Source: Siphonodentalium dalli (Eukaryota; Mollusca; Scaphopoda; Gadilida; Siphonodentaliidae). Taken from it: a stretch of DNA of 64,000 nt. Each line of letters opens with the position of its first letter. Position 1 is the first letter of the stretch. The stretch spans positions 117,657,195 to 117,721,194 of the forward strand of contig CP136065.1 in the NCBI GenBank assembly GCA_032622095.1, read 5' to 3'. The notes beneath the pieces were generated by a model. That model was not told where the DNA came from. It saw only the letters and a list, made by a program, of their open reading frames with translations, and made no database searches. Both the position numbers and the translations under genes were made by a program. Positions 44,330 to 55,879 of the stretch are shown piece after piece.

Positions 44330-44815
44330 TTGTGATATCAATAAATACTAGTTAGTTTATGGTATCACATATTCGATTTTATGATGTCGCTAATTCACGG
44401 ACTCACGGGCGCCGTTCTTCTATTTATTAGATATTTAGTGATATCAATAATACATTTTATGATATCACTAAATGAATATATCATTTCATTAAATATATTT
44501 TTAAAATTACAAAATGATTCTAAGATAATAATTAATTATTACAATTTGTGATATTATAAATAGCAAGCATTTAGTGATATCAATAATCAGATTTTGTGAT
44601 ATCATAAAATGCTGAGGAATTAGTTATATCACAAAATGATTTAATGATAACACAGCATGTTGAAGGAATAGTAGACCAGCTATGCCATTTTCTATGTATT
44701 GATATCACAAAATGAATTAGTGATATCACAAGTTCAATTTTATGATATCACAAAATCGAAATAGTGATATCACCAAATGCTTACTATTTTGTGATATCAA
44801 TAATTCGATATTGAT
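44330..44815. repeat. TGATATCA palindrome cluster, right
   Basis: About ten GATATC sites plus near-variants, in contexts such as TTAGTGATATCAATAATC and TTTTGTGATATCATAAAATG. The intervening 43.0-44.3 kb lacks the motif. Confidence 0.85.
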
Positions 44816-44819
44816 ATAA

Positions 44820-44880
44820 ACGAGAGGCCGATCACGATCGGCAGATGTTTACCCATACCTCGGCGATAGCGATTAGCTAT
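44820..44880 (+). repeat. Two-hairpin module G, copy 2
   Basis: ACGAGAGGCCGATCACGATC, then CGGCAGATGTTTACCCATAC and a terminal stem ATAGC-GATTA-GCTAT. Confidence 0.8.
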
Positions 44881-46339
44881 AACTGATGATTTATCAAAGA
44901 TATGATCACAGTTCCCAACTTGAATTCAAAAGCTCAAATAATTTGTATTAAGGGGTTAAAGTATGTCTCTATTCACACAAGGATCTCTCACTGTGAGATT
45001 CAATAGTTTTGTGATTTCGGAGGTATGTTTTGGAGTTGAAGTTAACGTATTGGAAGCAAACGTGTTAAACCCCTATCTCTGCCACTTTTGACCTGCCAGA
45101 TATTCAAATCTCATTCAATTTTAAAGAGAAATTATAAGTTGTTGACAATCCAGACCGCTTAGAACAACATGTGGGATTCCATCTCACATTTAAATTGAAC
45201 TTTAATTACCCCCCCCCCATTCTCCCCAGTTGTATTTTATTTATCAAACATGCCGGATAGATAAGATCAGATCTGATCTGTGTAATATGGAATGCTTATA
45301 TTGTTAGGTAATGCAAGTGTTTCATAACAGGGTGTATGTTGTTTTTCAAAAAATAGATGTAGTTTATGCAATGCAAAAGTGTTATCTATATAATGTTATA
45401 CAGCCACAATATGAGAATGCTAGCCCCTATTACCCCTGAATCTAAACAGATTACCATAGTTCATAATTCATATAAAAGAAAATAAGTAGCCCTCAATCAA
45501 ATGGATTCACACATTACAATGTTTTACAAGTAGCTTGGGCGATAAAATCCATAACCTTCGGTGCTAATCTGCTAAGCGATCTATGGCCACTAAAATTCAA
45601 TCAACTCAACCATAACAATATGAACAAATGGGAAAATAAGGTTCCTGGCAATATTAACAACATCTGTCATCTTGATTTTCAAAACAAGGCATCACCTATA
45701 AGCTATAAGAATATTCAATTGGTGTCTTATTGAGTGTCCATTAACTAATGAACTTGATTCAACAAGAGGGTTCATTTAATATGTTTCTGCATAATTCCAA
45801 CAATAGTCAGGTAGATGTATCTGCCTGTTACCCATTGCATAGATAAATCATATTGGCTATCAGCCATTATTTTAATTTAATATTGAAAGCTCGTATCAGA
45901 ATGGTTAATATATTTTTTCAAAAATCAATTAATCAATCAAATCCAAAAATCCATAGAATTGAATAGTGTGCAAAGATAACCCTGGCACAGAGATATGAGG
46001 AAGAGCTCATATACATTATAGCATGCGTCTATGTGAACATTGGAAATGGTTATGTATTTTCTAAGCAAATCAATGGAACATATAAGACACTCATAGGTGA
46101 GGGGTCCCTTATCATACACCCTGTAATGAAATTTCAAAATAGAAGAGTGTTCTTTCATAACCCTGGTTCAAGATTATAAGGGTTAATTAATCAAAACCAA
46201 AATCCATACATATGAAGATTCTTAGCTAGGAAAACGAGCTAAGAAATATGAGATAAATCCGAAGAAAAGTATGACTTATTGAATTGATGTGAAAGGGTTG
46301 ATTATTTCTAAACCGATCAACTAATCGATACCAAAAACA
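44881..46339. repeat. Degenerate family B-like material
   Basis: AT-rich with a poly-C run at about 45211. A recognisable family B word (CATAGGTGAGGGGTCCCTTA) lies at about 46095, plus AACCGATCAACTAATCGATA at 46310. No gene. Confidence 0.5.
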
Positions 46340-46590
46340 ATACAAAACTGAAATCCAAGATGGCCGCTGGCAGCCATGTTTTTCAACGAAATTCGAAAAA
46401 ATGGTAAACTCCCATCTAGAGCTCACCCCGAAGATCCCTATGAAGATTGGTGACGATCGGATGAGGGATGTGGCCTGTATGGTGTGCCAAATGAAATTGT
46501 TGACAAAGCATCAACGCACGCAGACACGCACGAATGACGGGCGACTAACCCGTGGCAATAGATCAAACATTGTTGGCGGATGGACGGATG
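46340..46590 (+). repeat. Family A-related fragment with 3' tail
   Basis: ATCCAAGATGGCCGCTGGCA, ACCCCGAAGATCCCTATGAA, GATGAGGGATGTGGCCTGTA, an (ACGC)n-like tract and a decayed end AATAGATCAAACATTG. Confidence 0.7.
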
Positions 46591-46904
46591 ACAGCCGAGG
46601 AGTGATGCATGACCATCGTCTCAGATGGGCTAAAAAGGAGACAACCTTTCAAGATCGAATATTTGTAAATAAAGTTTATCACAATGATCACTGTCATATG
46701 GTGGAAAGCAATATTGTCTAAATTAAATGAAGAAATGAACAACAACATCGGACTAAAGACAATAAATCTCTTCCATGAGACAGCAAGCATAGAATGCCAG
46801 CATTACCAAAGTTCTCACCACTTAATTAGCCCGCCAATTTTATCAAATATAAACAGTCTAGATAAGGATAAAATATGTTTAACTCTGGTCAGATTGCCAG
46901 GCTG

Positions 46905-47095
46905 GGTTACTGCTACCACTTCAGACCCCTTGAAGTACACACTTGATTGATAATGTTTGATGGACCAATGGTAAGGCATAGAGTAAATATTAAAATATCT
47001 TCCCAAGCTATTAAGTTCTGCCATCTATGTGTGTAACTTTCAAAGGTCAACAGCCAGAGTCTATGAAATATAAGATAAAATCTAATTTCTAAAAA
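46905..47095 (+). repeat. Direct duplicate, copy 1 (partner 48600-48808)
   Basis: Shared words include TTACTGCTACCACT, AGTAAATATTAAAATATCT and AAAGGTCAACAGCCAGA. The second copy abuts module G copy 3. Between 46591 and 46905 nothing is recognised. Confidence 0.8.
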
Positions 47096-47399
47096 ATAAA
47101 ACGCCGCTGAGTTACTGTCGGGATATCATGTGCCTATGGCATAGCTCGGTGGGTTAATATTTCCAAAATGGAAAAATATATAGCTGAGGAGTGCGCCATG
47201 ACAAACCTGAATCCAAAGAATGACAATAATTGGGTGAAACTGTCATATTATCACAGGGATGGCATATGTTTATGGAATTAGTACCAGATAAAAATACTTG
47301 AGTTATCGCATCGGATAGCACATGTCTATGGGATGATCGATGCACAGTGTTAATATTTTAGACCGATCAACTGATCAATACTAAACACTATACAGGTTA

Positions 47400-48343
47400 G
47401 TCCAAGTCTTCTCGTACTAAAACCAGCTAATATATTGGGATGGCGAGATGGTGGACTTTAGTCCGAGTTTGCCTCCATAGGCTCTTTATAACACGAGTTA
47501 AGCGTTTGTGACCCGCTCAAATAAAGCCACAATTATATGAAATAAAATATCACAATTGCGACAATAAACGGATTATTTCCGTAGAAGACATGATATTTGA
47601 TCTGAAACACACATCGGTTGTGAATTGAAAGCGGTCATATAATGTGAAAAGAGACATTTACCACAGTGTTGTCATATTTTTAAAAGTATGCGAACTCAGT
47701 TGACCTCGCGAACTGTGTTCGGCATTTTCCGGTGAAAATATTCCGTAGATTTTCGACTAAACACGCACATGACGATGAATTCTCCATCGTAATCGTAATT
47801 ATGTGTGTCAATAAATAAATAAATAAATAAATAGATTAAGTAAACATTGAAGATATAAAGGTAATACATTAAATAATTTACGGGAATTACAACCCTCTCA
47901 CAGTTTAAAACAGCGTAAACACAATGAGCATTATAATACTTATGGGGCCTGCCATCTTGTTTGTATCGAAATTCGTCTCGGCCAAAACAAACTCCGGACT
48001 ATGCCGGGGTTCTTCGGAACACTTCGGCTTTCAATTAAAACGTAAACAAACATATGAACAAAGTGATGTTAGTGGCAATCAACCGGAATATTCTATGTGT
48101 AATTTAACATGAAAGTTAGATTATTATACACCATTGTGACCATAAGGTGTCACTCTTTCCGATGTATATAGCATCATGTATTGATTTGTTAGGTAAATCG
48201 AGTAAAATACACCACGAATTCCTGCCACAAATCCTGGGCGGTAACTCGTGTTATAAAGAGCCTATGGAGGCGAACTCGGACTAAAATCCAGTAACTCGCC
48301 ATCGCAATATCTTAGCTGGTTTTAGTACGAGAAGACTTGGACT
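47400..48343. mobile_element. ~940-bp terminal-inverted-repeat transposon (Mutator- or hAT-like, non-autonomous)
   Basis: The left end AGTCCAAGTCTTCTCGTACT is mirrored by the right end AGTACGAGAAGACTTGGACT. Arms extend about 100 bp (AAACCAGCTAA, GGCGA, AACTCG, CTCTTTATAACACGAGTTA). It interrupts a family B unit: TATACAGGTT precedes and ATATACAGTTG follows, an imperfect 8-9-bp target duplication. The interior (including 47924-48112) has no transposase. Confidence 0.8.
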
Positions 48344-48599
48344 ATATACAGTTGAGGGGTGGGGCATAATACACCTGAACATACAATTTGAACATGATCA
48401 GATGAAAATACTTGAGTTATTACATCAGATAGCACATGTCTTATGGGATGGATGCAAAGTGTTAATATGTTTAACCGATCAAATGATAGATACAACAAAT
48501 ATACAGGTGAGTGGTGTGTCATCATAAACCTGCGCATAAAATATGAACATGACCAGATAAAATATAATTGAGTTACTGCATTGGATGGCACATGCCTAT

Positions 48600-48808
48600 G
48601 ATTACTGCTACCACTCCAGGCCCCTTGACGCACACAAATGATTGATAAGGTTTGCTAGACCACATATAAGACATAGCGTAAATATTAAAATATCTCTTCC
48701 CAGACTATTAAGTTTTGCCAACAATGCGTGTAACTTCCAAAGGTCAACAGCCAGATAAATAAATATAAAGTCTATCAAATCTAAGATAAAAATCTAATCT
48801 CCTCTAAA
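48600..48808 (+). repeat. Direct duplicate, copy 2 (partner 46905-47095)
   Basis: Ends exactly where module G copy 3 starts, which helps locate the module's 5' boundary. Confidence 0.8.
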
Positions 48809-48809
48809 A

Positions 48810-48873
48810 ACGAGAGGCCAATCACGATCGGCAGATGCTTAACACTTGCCTTGGCGATAGTGATTAACTATTT
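48810..48873 (+). repeat. Two-hairpin module G, copy 3
   Basis: ACGAGAGGCCAATCACGATC start; the terminal stem is ATAGT-GATTA-ACTAT, a compensatory change relative to copy 2. Confidence 0.8.
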
Positions 48874-49831
48874 TCGGCTTGGACGATAAAAATCCATAAC
48901 ATTCAATGATAATCTTCAAAGTTTAAAAAGGGCCATAACTCCATTAAAAAAAAAAGGATCAAACCCATATTCGAACTCGATCTATATATTTGGCTGAGAA
49001 ACGCAAGTACAATATTTGGTTTTGATCAGATAAAATAGTTTTGAGTTATTGCAGCATGCGTGCATTCTAAGTCGAAAAGGAGCCATAACTCCGTAAAAAA
49101 AACTCACATCAAACCCATATTCGAACACAATCTGTATTTTCGGATAGCACATGTCTGTGGCATGGACGCAAATGTTAATATTTTAACCGGATCAACTGAC
49201 AGACACCAAATATATACAAGTGAGGGGTGTGTCATCATAAATCTGAAATAGGAACATGACCAGATAAAATATGCGTGAGTTATCGCATGGGATATCACAT
49301 GTAATGGGGTGGATGCATAGTGTTAATATATCAAACCGATCAATTGATAGATACCAAATATATACAGGTGAGTGGTGTGTCATCATAAGCCTGCGCATAA
49401 AATATGAACATGGCCAGATAAAATATAATTGAGTTATCGCAACGGATAGCACGTGCCTATGGGATGGATGCAAAGTGTTAATATCTAAAACGATCAATCA
49501 ATCAATTTGAACATGAACAGATAAAAAAATACTTGAGTTATTGCATCGGATAGAACACGTCTGTGTGTGAATAGAAAGTGTTCATAATTTATAAACCGAA
49601 AACGATACCAATTGATACCAAAGACTATACAGGTGAGGGATGTGTCATCATAAATATGAACACCGTCCGATAAAAAATAATCGTGTGATCGCGTAGGATA
49701 GCATATGTTTACGGACATACGGATTGACAGATGTATGTAGGTACTGGCAGACTGGCGGGCAGAGTGACGAACGACGGATGGTTGATCCGGACGCCGGCCT
49801 TATGTGTATCAATATGGTACACATAAAAAAT

Positions 49832-50167
49832 GTTAGGAATTGTACGACAGTATACATAAATTTATATTTAATTGACAAAATGAAGATATATCGCATTTTT
49901 TTTAGCATAATTGCCGACATGTTACACAATGCTAACTTATACGAGGTGAATTAAGGGCCAATTTACCGCAGTTATACTGTTATTATCACACATAATTACG
50001 ATGTCGGAACGTCAACGACCAGCAATTTGTAGACACGATTGAGTTATAATCACTTAGACATTTGAACTATGGTTTCTGAAATGTAGTATGGGCCTCAAAA
50101 GGTCAACAATGACAGTCCAAGTATATTGGGAAATCAGAATATACCCTATATAAGTATTAAAATAATA
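49832..50167. other. Intronic, no feature
   Basis: Nothing recognised. Confidence 0.4.
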
Positions 50168-50360
50168 AGAGGACGAGCACGATCGACATATGTTTAACCC
50201 ATGATTTCCCATCCCTTGGCAATAGCAAATTGCTATTATCTGAATCATTATCTTGAGTTTTGATGTTGAATTATAGAGTGTAATATTATGTATACTAAAG
50301 TAGTATAGACACGTACATGTACATAATAACACAAATTATTGGAATGTATGGGTCAAAAGA
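50168..50360 (+). repeat. Module G copy 4 plus duplicated flank
   Basis: GAGCACGATCGACATATGTT, terminal stem ATAGCAA/TTGCTAT, then a flank (TGATGTTGAATTATAGAGTG, ACACAAATTATTGGAAT) shared with 51099-51270. Confidence 0.75.
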
Positions 50361-50484
50361 GAAGTGTTAATATAACATCTAAACTATAGAGCCCGTCACC
50401 ACTATCATATAGTGTAAGCAGTTCTATTTATGGTGTTGCAAATTGACATGTGAGAAATAAAAATATTATAGTTATTTAAACGGA

Positions 50485-50910
50485 CATGGCTCACTCGAAC
50501 CTCCAAATTTTTTCTACATACGTAATTTGGAGGGACGGATACGATAGGTCGATAAATATACGAAATATTGGTATACCGGATTCATTTGCTTTGAAAAACA
50601 CTTGCCAAGGTCACAACCATTTTCTAGCCGTTTTCAATTTTTCGTTCGAAGTCAGACAAACGCTCGTTATTGCTACCATATCAGGAATAGAATTACACGG
50701 AACGCTCTTTTCTGTTCCATGTCATGCAAATGGCTGTTATTTGTTTGGGACCCAAACACCTTATACATAGTTGCAATTTTCATTACTTCAATGCGTCTTT
50801 TGTGGTTACAGAATGCTCGTAGAAAGGTAGTTAAGATATTTATCGACCTATTTCGATACCGGGAAAAATTATTCGTATTTTGGAGCGCAAACCGCCATGC
50901 TCCTTTAATA
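50485..50910. mobile_element. Small element with inverted subterminal repeats
   Basis: GATAGGTCGATAAATATAC at about 50541 and its inverse (GATATTTATCGACCTATTTC at about 50837) face each other, with looser matches outside (CCTCCAAA / TTTTGGAGCG). The right half is the reverse complement of 3905-4115. Open frames here (up to 116 codons) have no recognisable product. Confidence 0.6.
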
Positions 50911-51098
50911 TTGAAAAGGGTTAAAAGACATGGAATTGGTAAAAGGGGTTAGTGCTTTCCAAATCGATCAACCGGTCGGTATAAAAAACGATAGGGGTGA
51001 GAGGTGCTTCATCATAAACCTGAAATGAAAAATTAGAATGATTTATATACAAAAACATTAAAAAAGGTTATGGCAGCATGCGGCTCGAGTTAATTATG

Positions 51099-51270
51099 AC
51101 GAGAGGCCGATCACGATCGGCAGATGTTAACCCATCCCTTGGCGATAGTAAATTACTATGATCGGAATCATAAATGAAAGTTTGATGTTGAATTATAGAG
51201 TATACTAGTATGTACTATTATAGACAAATGTACATGACACAAATTATTGGAATTTATGGGTCACTCGCAT
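51099..51270 (+). repeat. Module G copy 5 plus duplicated flank
   Basis: CGAGAGGCCGATCACGATCG start; terminal stem ATAGTAA/TTACTAT. The downstream flank duplicates that of copy 4. Confidence 0.8.
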
Positions 51271-52051
51271 TTATAGAAGAGAATGCAATGGTACAGAATA
51301 TGTAATGCTGCACCACCACAGCCTTGGGTTAAATGTGAAAAGGTCACCTGGACATGGACTACTTGGGTTAAGAGAGTCCAATTTAAGTTTACAATGATAA
51401 TGTATCAAATTCTACAAACAACAGCCATCAAGATAAGACACGCACTGCTGACCCATTAATGTCAATTATACAGCTGAGCTGTCAACAAATCACAGGCATT
51501 GTTTATGTTGAAAGCTGGCATCTCTATTAAACCAATAACATTTATAATGACCTCAGCACATCTGTAGAGTGATACACTCACCTGTGCAATGCAGCACATA
51601 TGTTCTAGTCTACTATTAATATCATGTGATGTGTATTGTTGAAACTTTTTTTTAAATTAGCTACCATAGCTTTTTTTACCTGCACATTGGCACACGAGAC
51701 ATCAGAAAATAATATAGCCTTATCAATAACTAATAGTCCAAAGGCATGGGGTGGAATTGGTGAATATAATGGGGTACTGTATTAAAATGTTGCTGTTTGT
51801 AGAATAAGGTAACCAGATTTCCATTACATGTATTTGAATGTCTGCATGGGGAGAACTTTTAGAAGACTTCTATATATACTTCAGGCGGTGACTACCGCGA
51901 TGATTGTAATCTTTGATCCGTGCTGTAACACGCCTCAAGCCTTAGACTATAAATATTGCACTTGCTCACGTGGGGATCACACGGGTGTCAATATCATAGT
52001 ATCGGAAATGGGAGAAGGATGCATCTGATTTATGGAGATGAATGCATTTAC
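51271..52051. other. Intronic, no feature
   Basis: No repeat or coding frame recognised before the SDR exon. Confidence 0.4.
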
Positions 52052-52234
52052 CTGCTAAACTAGCGACGTTTATTATCCTGCCTTTTGTCTGCCTTACAAG
52101 TGGCAAAAAAAGTTTGGTGACACGAACAACTCCAAAAACGTTGACATCCATTATCCGTTCAAACTGTGTTACGGAACACCATTCGATCTCTGTGAATGAG
52201 GCAACTCCTGCATTATTCACGACTGACCATAGTC
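52052..52234 (-). CDS. SDR-family oxidoreductase, second visible exon (NNAG and catalytic Ser)
   Basis: Minus-strand exon of 183 nt with acceptor TTTTAG and donor GTAAAT. Phases fit both neighbours: 2 nt + 60 codons + 1 nt. Joined to the previous exon it reads ...GSNGLWSVVNNAGVA, the conserved LW-x-x-VNNAG segment. DVNVFG follows (its Asn is the SDR catalytic-tetrad Asn), then INVASLAG, whose second Ser is the catalytic Ser, exactly 13 residues before the catalytic Tyr in the next exon. The following intron to 42089 is about 10 kb and holds many repeat elements, including a 940-bp inverted-repeat transposon. No stop codon or frameshift interrupts the exon. Confidence 0.93.
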
Positions 52235-52374
52235 CTAAAATAGACAGGAAAATTATAAATATAGCAGAATATATGTTGAAAACTAGCTAGCAGTCGGTTA
52301 CGCGCCTAATGCGTATTATAATAACGACGCATGGCTTTCATTCCTTATTATTTATTCGAAATTGTTTATATTTA

Positions 52375-52635
52375 TAGGTCAAACAAAGGGTCCCCCAAGG
52401 TATTCTTTCCACACACCCCACCCGATCGAAAATGGCCGCCGTCCAGAGGGTTTCAAATAGGGAACCCATGCCATTTATATATTTAGGTAAAACAAATGGT
52501 GTTTTAAGGTGGGCCTCAAGCCATTCTAAATATTCACCCCATTTACCCTCATCCGAACGGAATTGGCCGTTGTGTAGAGGGGTTCAAATAGGGCACCCTT
52601 GTCATTTCTCGTCCCTTGGTCGATCTAGGTCAAAC
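52375..52635 (+). repeat. Two-unit tandem repeat (~120-140 bp)
   Basis: AGGTCAAACAAAGGGTCC (52377), AGGTAAAACAAATGGTG (52485) and AGGTCAAACAAAGCC (52627) mark unit borders. TTTCAAATAGGGAACCC / GTTCAAATAGGGCACCC are shared. Confidence 0.7.
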
Positions 52636-53637
52636 AAAGCCACGAATTTATGATAAAGAGCGTACGTTCGTTGTTTTATTTTCAATTTACGGTGTATAAT
52701 AAAGGGCATTTTGAAAACATGTCAAACCTGGGTCATCTTTAGTCTGTAAAAAGGCGACATATAACTGGGACCTTACCAAAGAGCGTTCGTTGTGTAAGAG
52801 ACCCGGATGTAAACACCTCAGTTTTCTCAACTTGACTAATTTTAATTTGTACTCCCCTCGATATTTAATTATCATTTTTCACCTGGTACACGAAACCGTC
52901 CAATTGATAACAAATTTCAACCAAATCACCCACTATGGTTGGATATTTTCAACCCGAGGGCGAATTAATATCACATATTTTTATTGAAAATAAGAAAATA
53001 TCAACCGCATTTTACACAAGATATATTGTTTGTGTATTTACAAGAATAGAAACAACAAATCATTGTTTCTTTCCGTATAATGTCCAACTGTTGTTCTACC
53101 AGCGCCACACATCTACAAATGTTAAAGATTGTCTATCCCTTCCTATAACAAGTTTTATATATAGGTCTAAAATAATAAATATGAATCGATGACCCCTTGA
53201 ACCGCTTCTATCGATTAATTTTGATTCTATTTCGAAATCTCTGGTATAATACATCCAATCAATTTGTGACATTTTACGGCTCGTGGAAACGTTCGCAATA
53301 TAGCAAAGGGAGAACTCTGTCGCTGTCTGAGATCGCATGAAAGCTTCACGACTGTCTGTTCTAAAAAAGTAACGAAAACACATTTAAAACTCAAATGTTT
53401 TATACAACAATTTCCAAGGTTGTGTACAGTGACAGCACTTTGAGTGTACAAACAGCATCCATACAAGTTTAACACAATATAGGTGTTGGAAATGAATTGC
53501 AACACTTTCATGATTAAGTGTTGGATAACCGCTTGAAGATGTTGGGCTAAACACTTAAAGGTGTGTGCGTAACGCATTTTAAGTGCCACTGTTGGATCTG
53601 TCCAACACACCACATGTGTCGAGCACTAAACTATACT
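52636..53637. other. Intronic, no supported gene
   Basis: A 128-codon minus frame (53227-53613) lacks any domain I can name; the region holds repeated AGTGTTGGA/TCCAACAC words. Confidence 0.4.
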
Positions 53638-53962
53638 GGACTATTTGTTAGCAACGTATGTTTTTTCTCTTCCACATATCCCACATGAGTCATGACTTGA
53701 TTCGGGTGGAATCACCACCAACATTGATCATTTTTGTGCATCTTATTTGATCAATTCAACTGTGGACTGTGGACTGTCAGTGCCACGTCAGTCACCACTC
53801 AGTGTTCCGAAGTTGAACGGCAAATGATAAAACAAGATGCAAATTTATCAATTTGATCAATATCGGTGGTGTTATCACACGGAGGAAGAGCCAAGACTCA
53901 TGTAGGACATGCATGTGGAAGAAGTAAAACAAAAACATACATTGATAACACGTGTATAGTCC
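53638..53962. mobile_element. Inverted-repeat (MITE-like) element, ~325 bp
   Basis: The left arm (GGACTAT..GTTAGCAACGTATG; CCCACATGAGTCATGACTTG; ATTGATCA) is mirrored on the right (CATACATTGATAACACG...ATAGTCC). Arms are about 110 bp with mismatches; the loop is around 53770-53830. No coding capacity. Confidence 0.75.
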
Positions 53963-54176
53963 TGATCAAACTTTAAAAAAATGGCGGACAATACTAAGAA
54001 GCTAGTTTTACTCAGCATAGATAATTCCACAACTAGGCACCAATCAAATGGCGTTCCATAGAAACGTCAGACTAATTTGATTGTAAGTTAAATTTCAAGT
54101 GTACCTTATCATCGTAGGGTCAATGCTACTCTTAAATGGTGTTATTCAGATTTCAGAACTCTGCGAATATGGTATA

Positions 54177-54240
54177 CAATTGGAAATCCAATTGTTACAA
54201 TTGGAAATCCAATTGTAAGATACAATTGGAAATCCAATTG
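54177..54240. repeat. Three tandem perfect palindromes
   Basis: CAATTGGAAATCCAATTG occurs at 54177, 54198 and 54223. Each copy is self-complementary apart from the central AA. Confidence 0.95.
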
Positions 54241-55454
54241 CAAGACGCAGCACTGTCCGGATTGGGAAAATGTAACACTTGGTTACATTTTAACACTTTA
54301 GTTGTTTTAATACATCTCCCAATTGATTATCGCATTATATAAGAAAATATCAATATATAATCAATATTAATTGACAGAAGCGGTTCCGGACAGGTGTCTT
54401 CATTCGACTCATATTTATTATTGTATACCTCAGAAACTATATAAAACGTATCTTAAAAGAGAGCATCCACCCTAAAACTTAGATTATCGTGGGACACGAA
54501 ACGGATCAGTAGTTTAGTACAGGTACATATTCATTGGGTTTACACTAAACAGAGAAGTATGTGGTGTCAACATATTCTAATGTGATCCAGACTGGGAGTC
54601 ATTATCCCCATGGAAAGTGTTTGAAGAAATAAATAGGTTCAATTTGATGCACTGTGTGTGTTTTGGCGGACTATAGATTCAAAATTTGACAGTATACTAT
54701 AATATAATTATTTACTATATTTGGTGTAAACAGTATTTATTCCATATTATTCGTATATTACAAAAAACAAGACAAAGATTAATAGTGATGATATGAAGGG
54801 GATTCGACAACAAGCTTTAAGCTTTTGTGAGTCGTTTCCGATTGGCTAATGACAAGGTCCATCCTGTGAGAGTGATTTTATAACATTTCAGATTGTTTCA
54901 AGTAGATGGGGGCTTCATGTTTTAAATTGTTGACGTTTAATCGCGTGTAATATAGTCTACTCACAGGATGGGCCGGTTCGATAGGTGTTTCAAGATAAGG
55001 TAGTTTCATATGGAATGATTTGGGTTATGTGGGAATATGTTGGAAGGGTATGGCGGTTGTCAGATGACTATAAAATAGTATTATATGGAATTATTTTGTT
55101 TATGTGAGAATAGTTTAAGGGGTTAAGATGGATGTCGGATATGATAAGGAAAGTGTTAGGTGGAATGATGAAAGATCGTGTTGGCAGTACAGGGGATTTT
55201 GAGGAGTGTGGATAATCTGTTGTGTCAGATTATGCACTGGTTGGGAATCTGACCTTGCTTCTGATCCAACGTCACATCATTAGGGGACGCACTTGTATTG
55301 TCCATTCTTCTAAGCTGTATAGCATACCGTGATAATAAGTTGCTGTGGTTTTGCAACAGTGTCCAATGTGTAATCCATTAACGTATCATATAGTTGACTA
55401 ACATTAATGCGCTTAATATCAATAAGTGTGTGGCCCAGCGGACAATTATTTGGT
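54241..55454. other. Intronic, no feature
   Basis: No coding frame or repeat family recognised. 55000-55200 is G-rich with short repeated words (TATGGAATGATT, TATGGAATTATT). Confidence 0.4.
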
Positions 55455-55790
55455 GCCGTCATTTAAAACGTTTGGTACGAATGATAAATTTTTGGACTTC
55501 TTTGAAAATTGTTAAGTTGTCTTCCAGTGAGATTTTAGTGGATCCACACAAGAGTGTCTCGGATGTAACAATACACAGATTAGAAATTGATGATAAGAGT
55601 GAGCGTCGTTGGGAGCGGTAGCTAACACATTCAAGTAAATAGTGTTCTGTGTCCTCACTTTCACCACACCTGGGATGATCGGAGACAAAGTTGGAATAAG
55701 TATGGTAATTTAGGTGGCTACAATGTAATCTTAGAATATACGGTACCCGTAATTGGTGAAACAAATGTGTGGGGGCACAAGTCATCTATG
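55455..55790 (-). pseudogene. Non-LTR retrotransposon C-terminal fragment
   Basis: The minus frame reads ILRLHCSHLNYHTYSNF, then PRCGESEDTEHYLLEC, the C-x-C(G)-x-E-(D/T)-x-EH-(Y/F)-LLxC zinc-knuckle-like end common at the C-termini of Jockey/CR1-like ORF2 proteins. A KFIIRTKRFK tail follows. Only the last ~100 residues remain; the upstream part is cut off by the family A element starting at about 55880. Confidence 0.8.
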
Positions 55791-55879
55791 CCACTTCCCC
55801 GGTTATGTCGCCTATGACTATATTTATCATTTATTATGCCAAGCACCGCCAACTATTCTTCGTGATTGTGTTCACTCGT

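Larger units (their letters stand above)
48344..49831 (+). mobile_element. Family B element(s), several units, complete 3' end
   Basis: Units at about 48350, 48505, 49212, 49361 and 49629 share ATACAGGTGAG(T/G)GGTGTGTC, ATCGGATAGCACATG and GATGCAAAGTGTTAATAT. The tail has a CGGACG tract and GACGGATGGTTGATCCGG. The 3' hairpin at 49797-49831 reads TATGTGTATCAATATGGTAC plus ACATAAAA. Module G copy 3 and a direct duplicate are interleaved. Confidence 0.75.
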
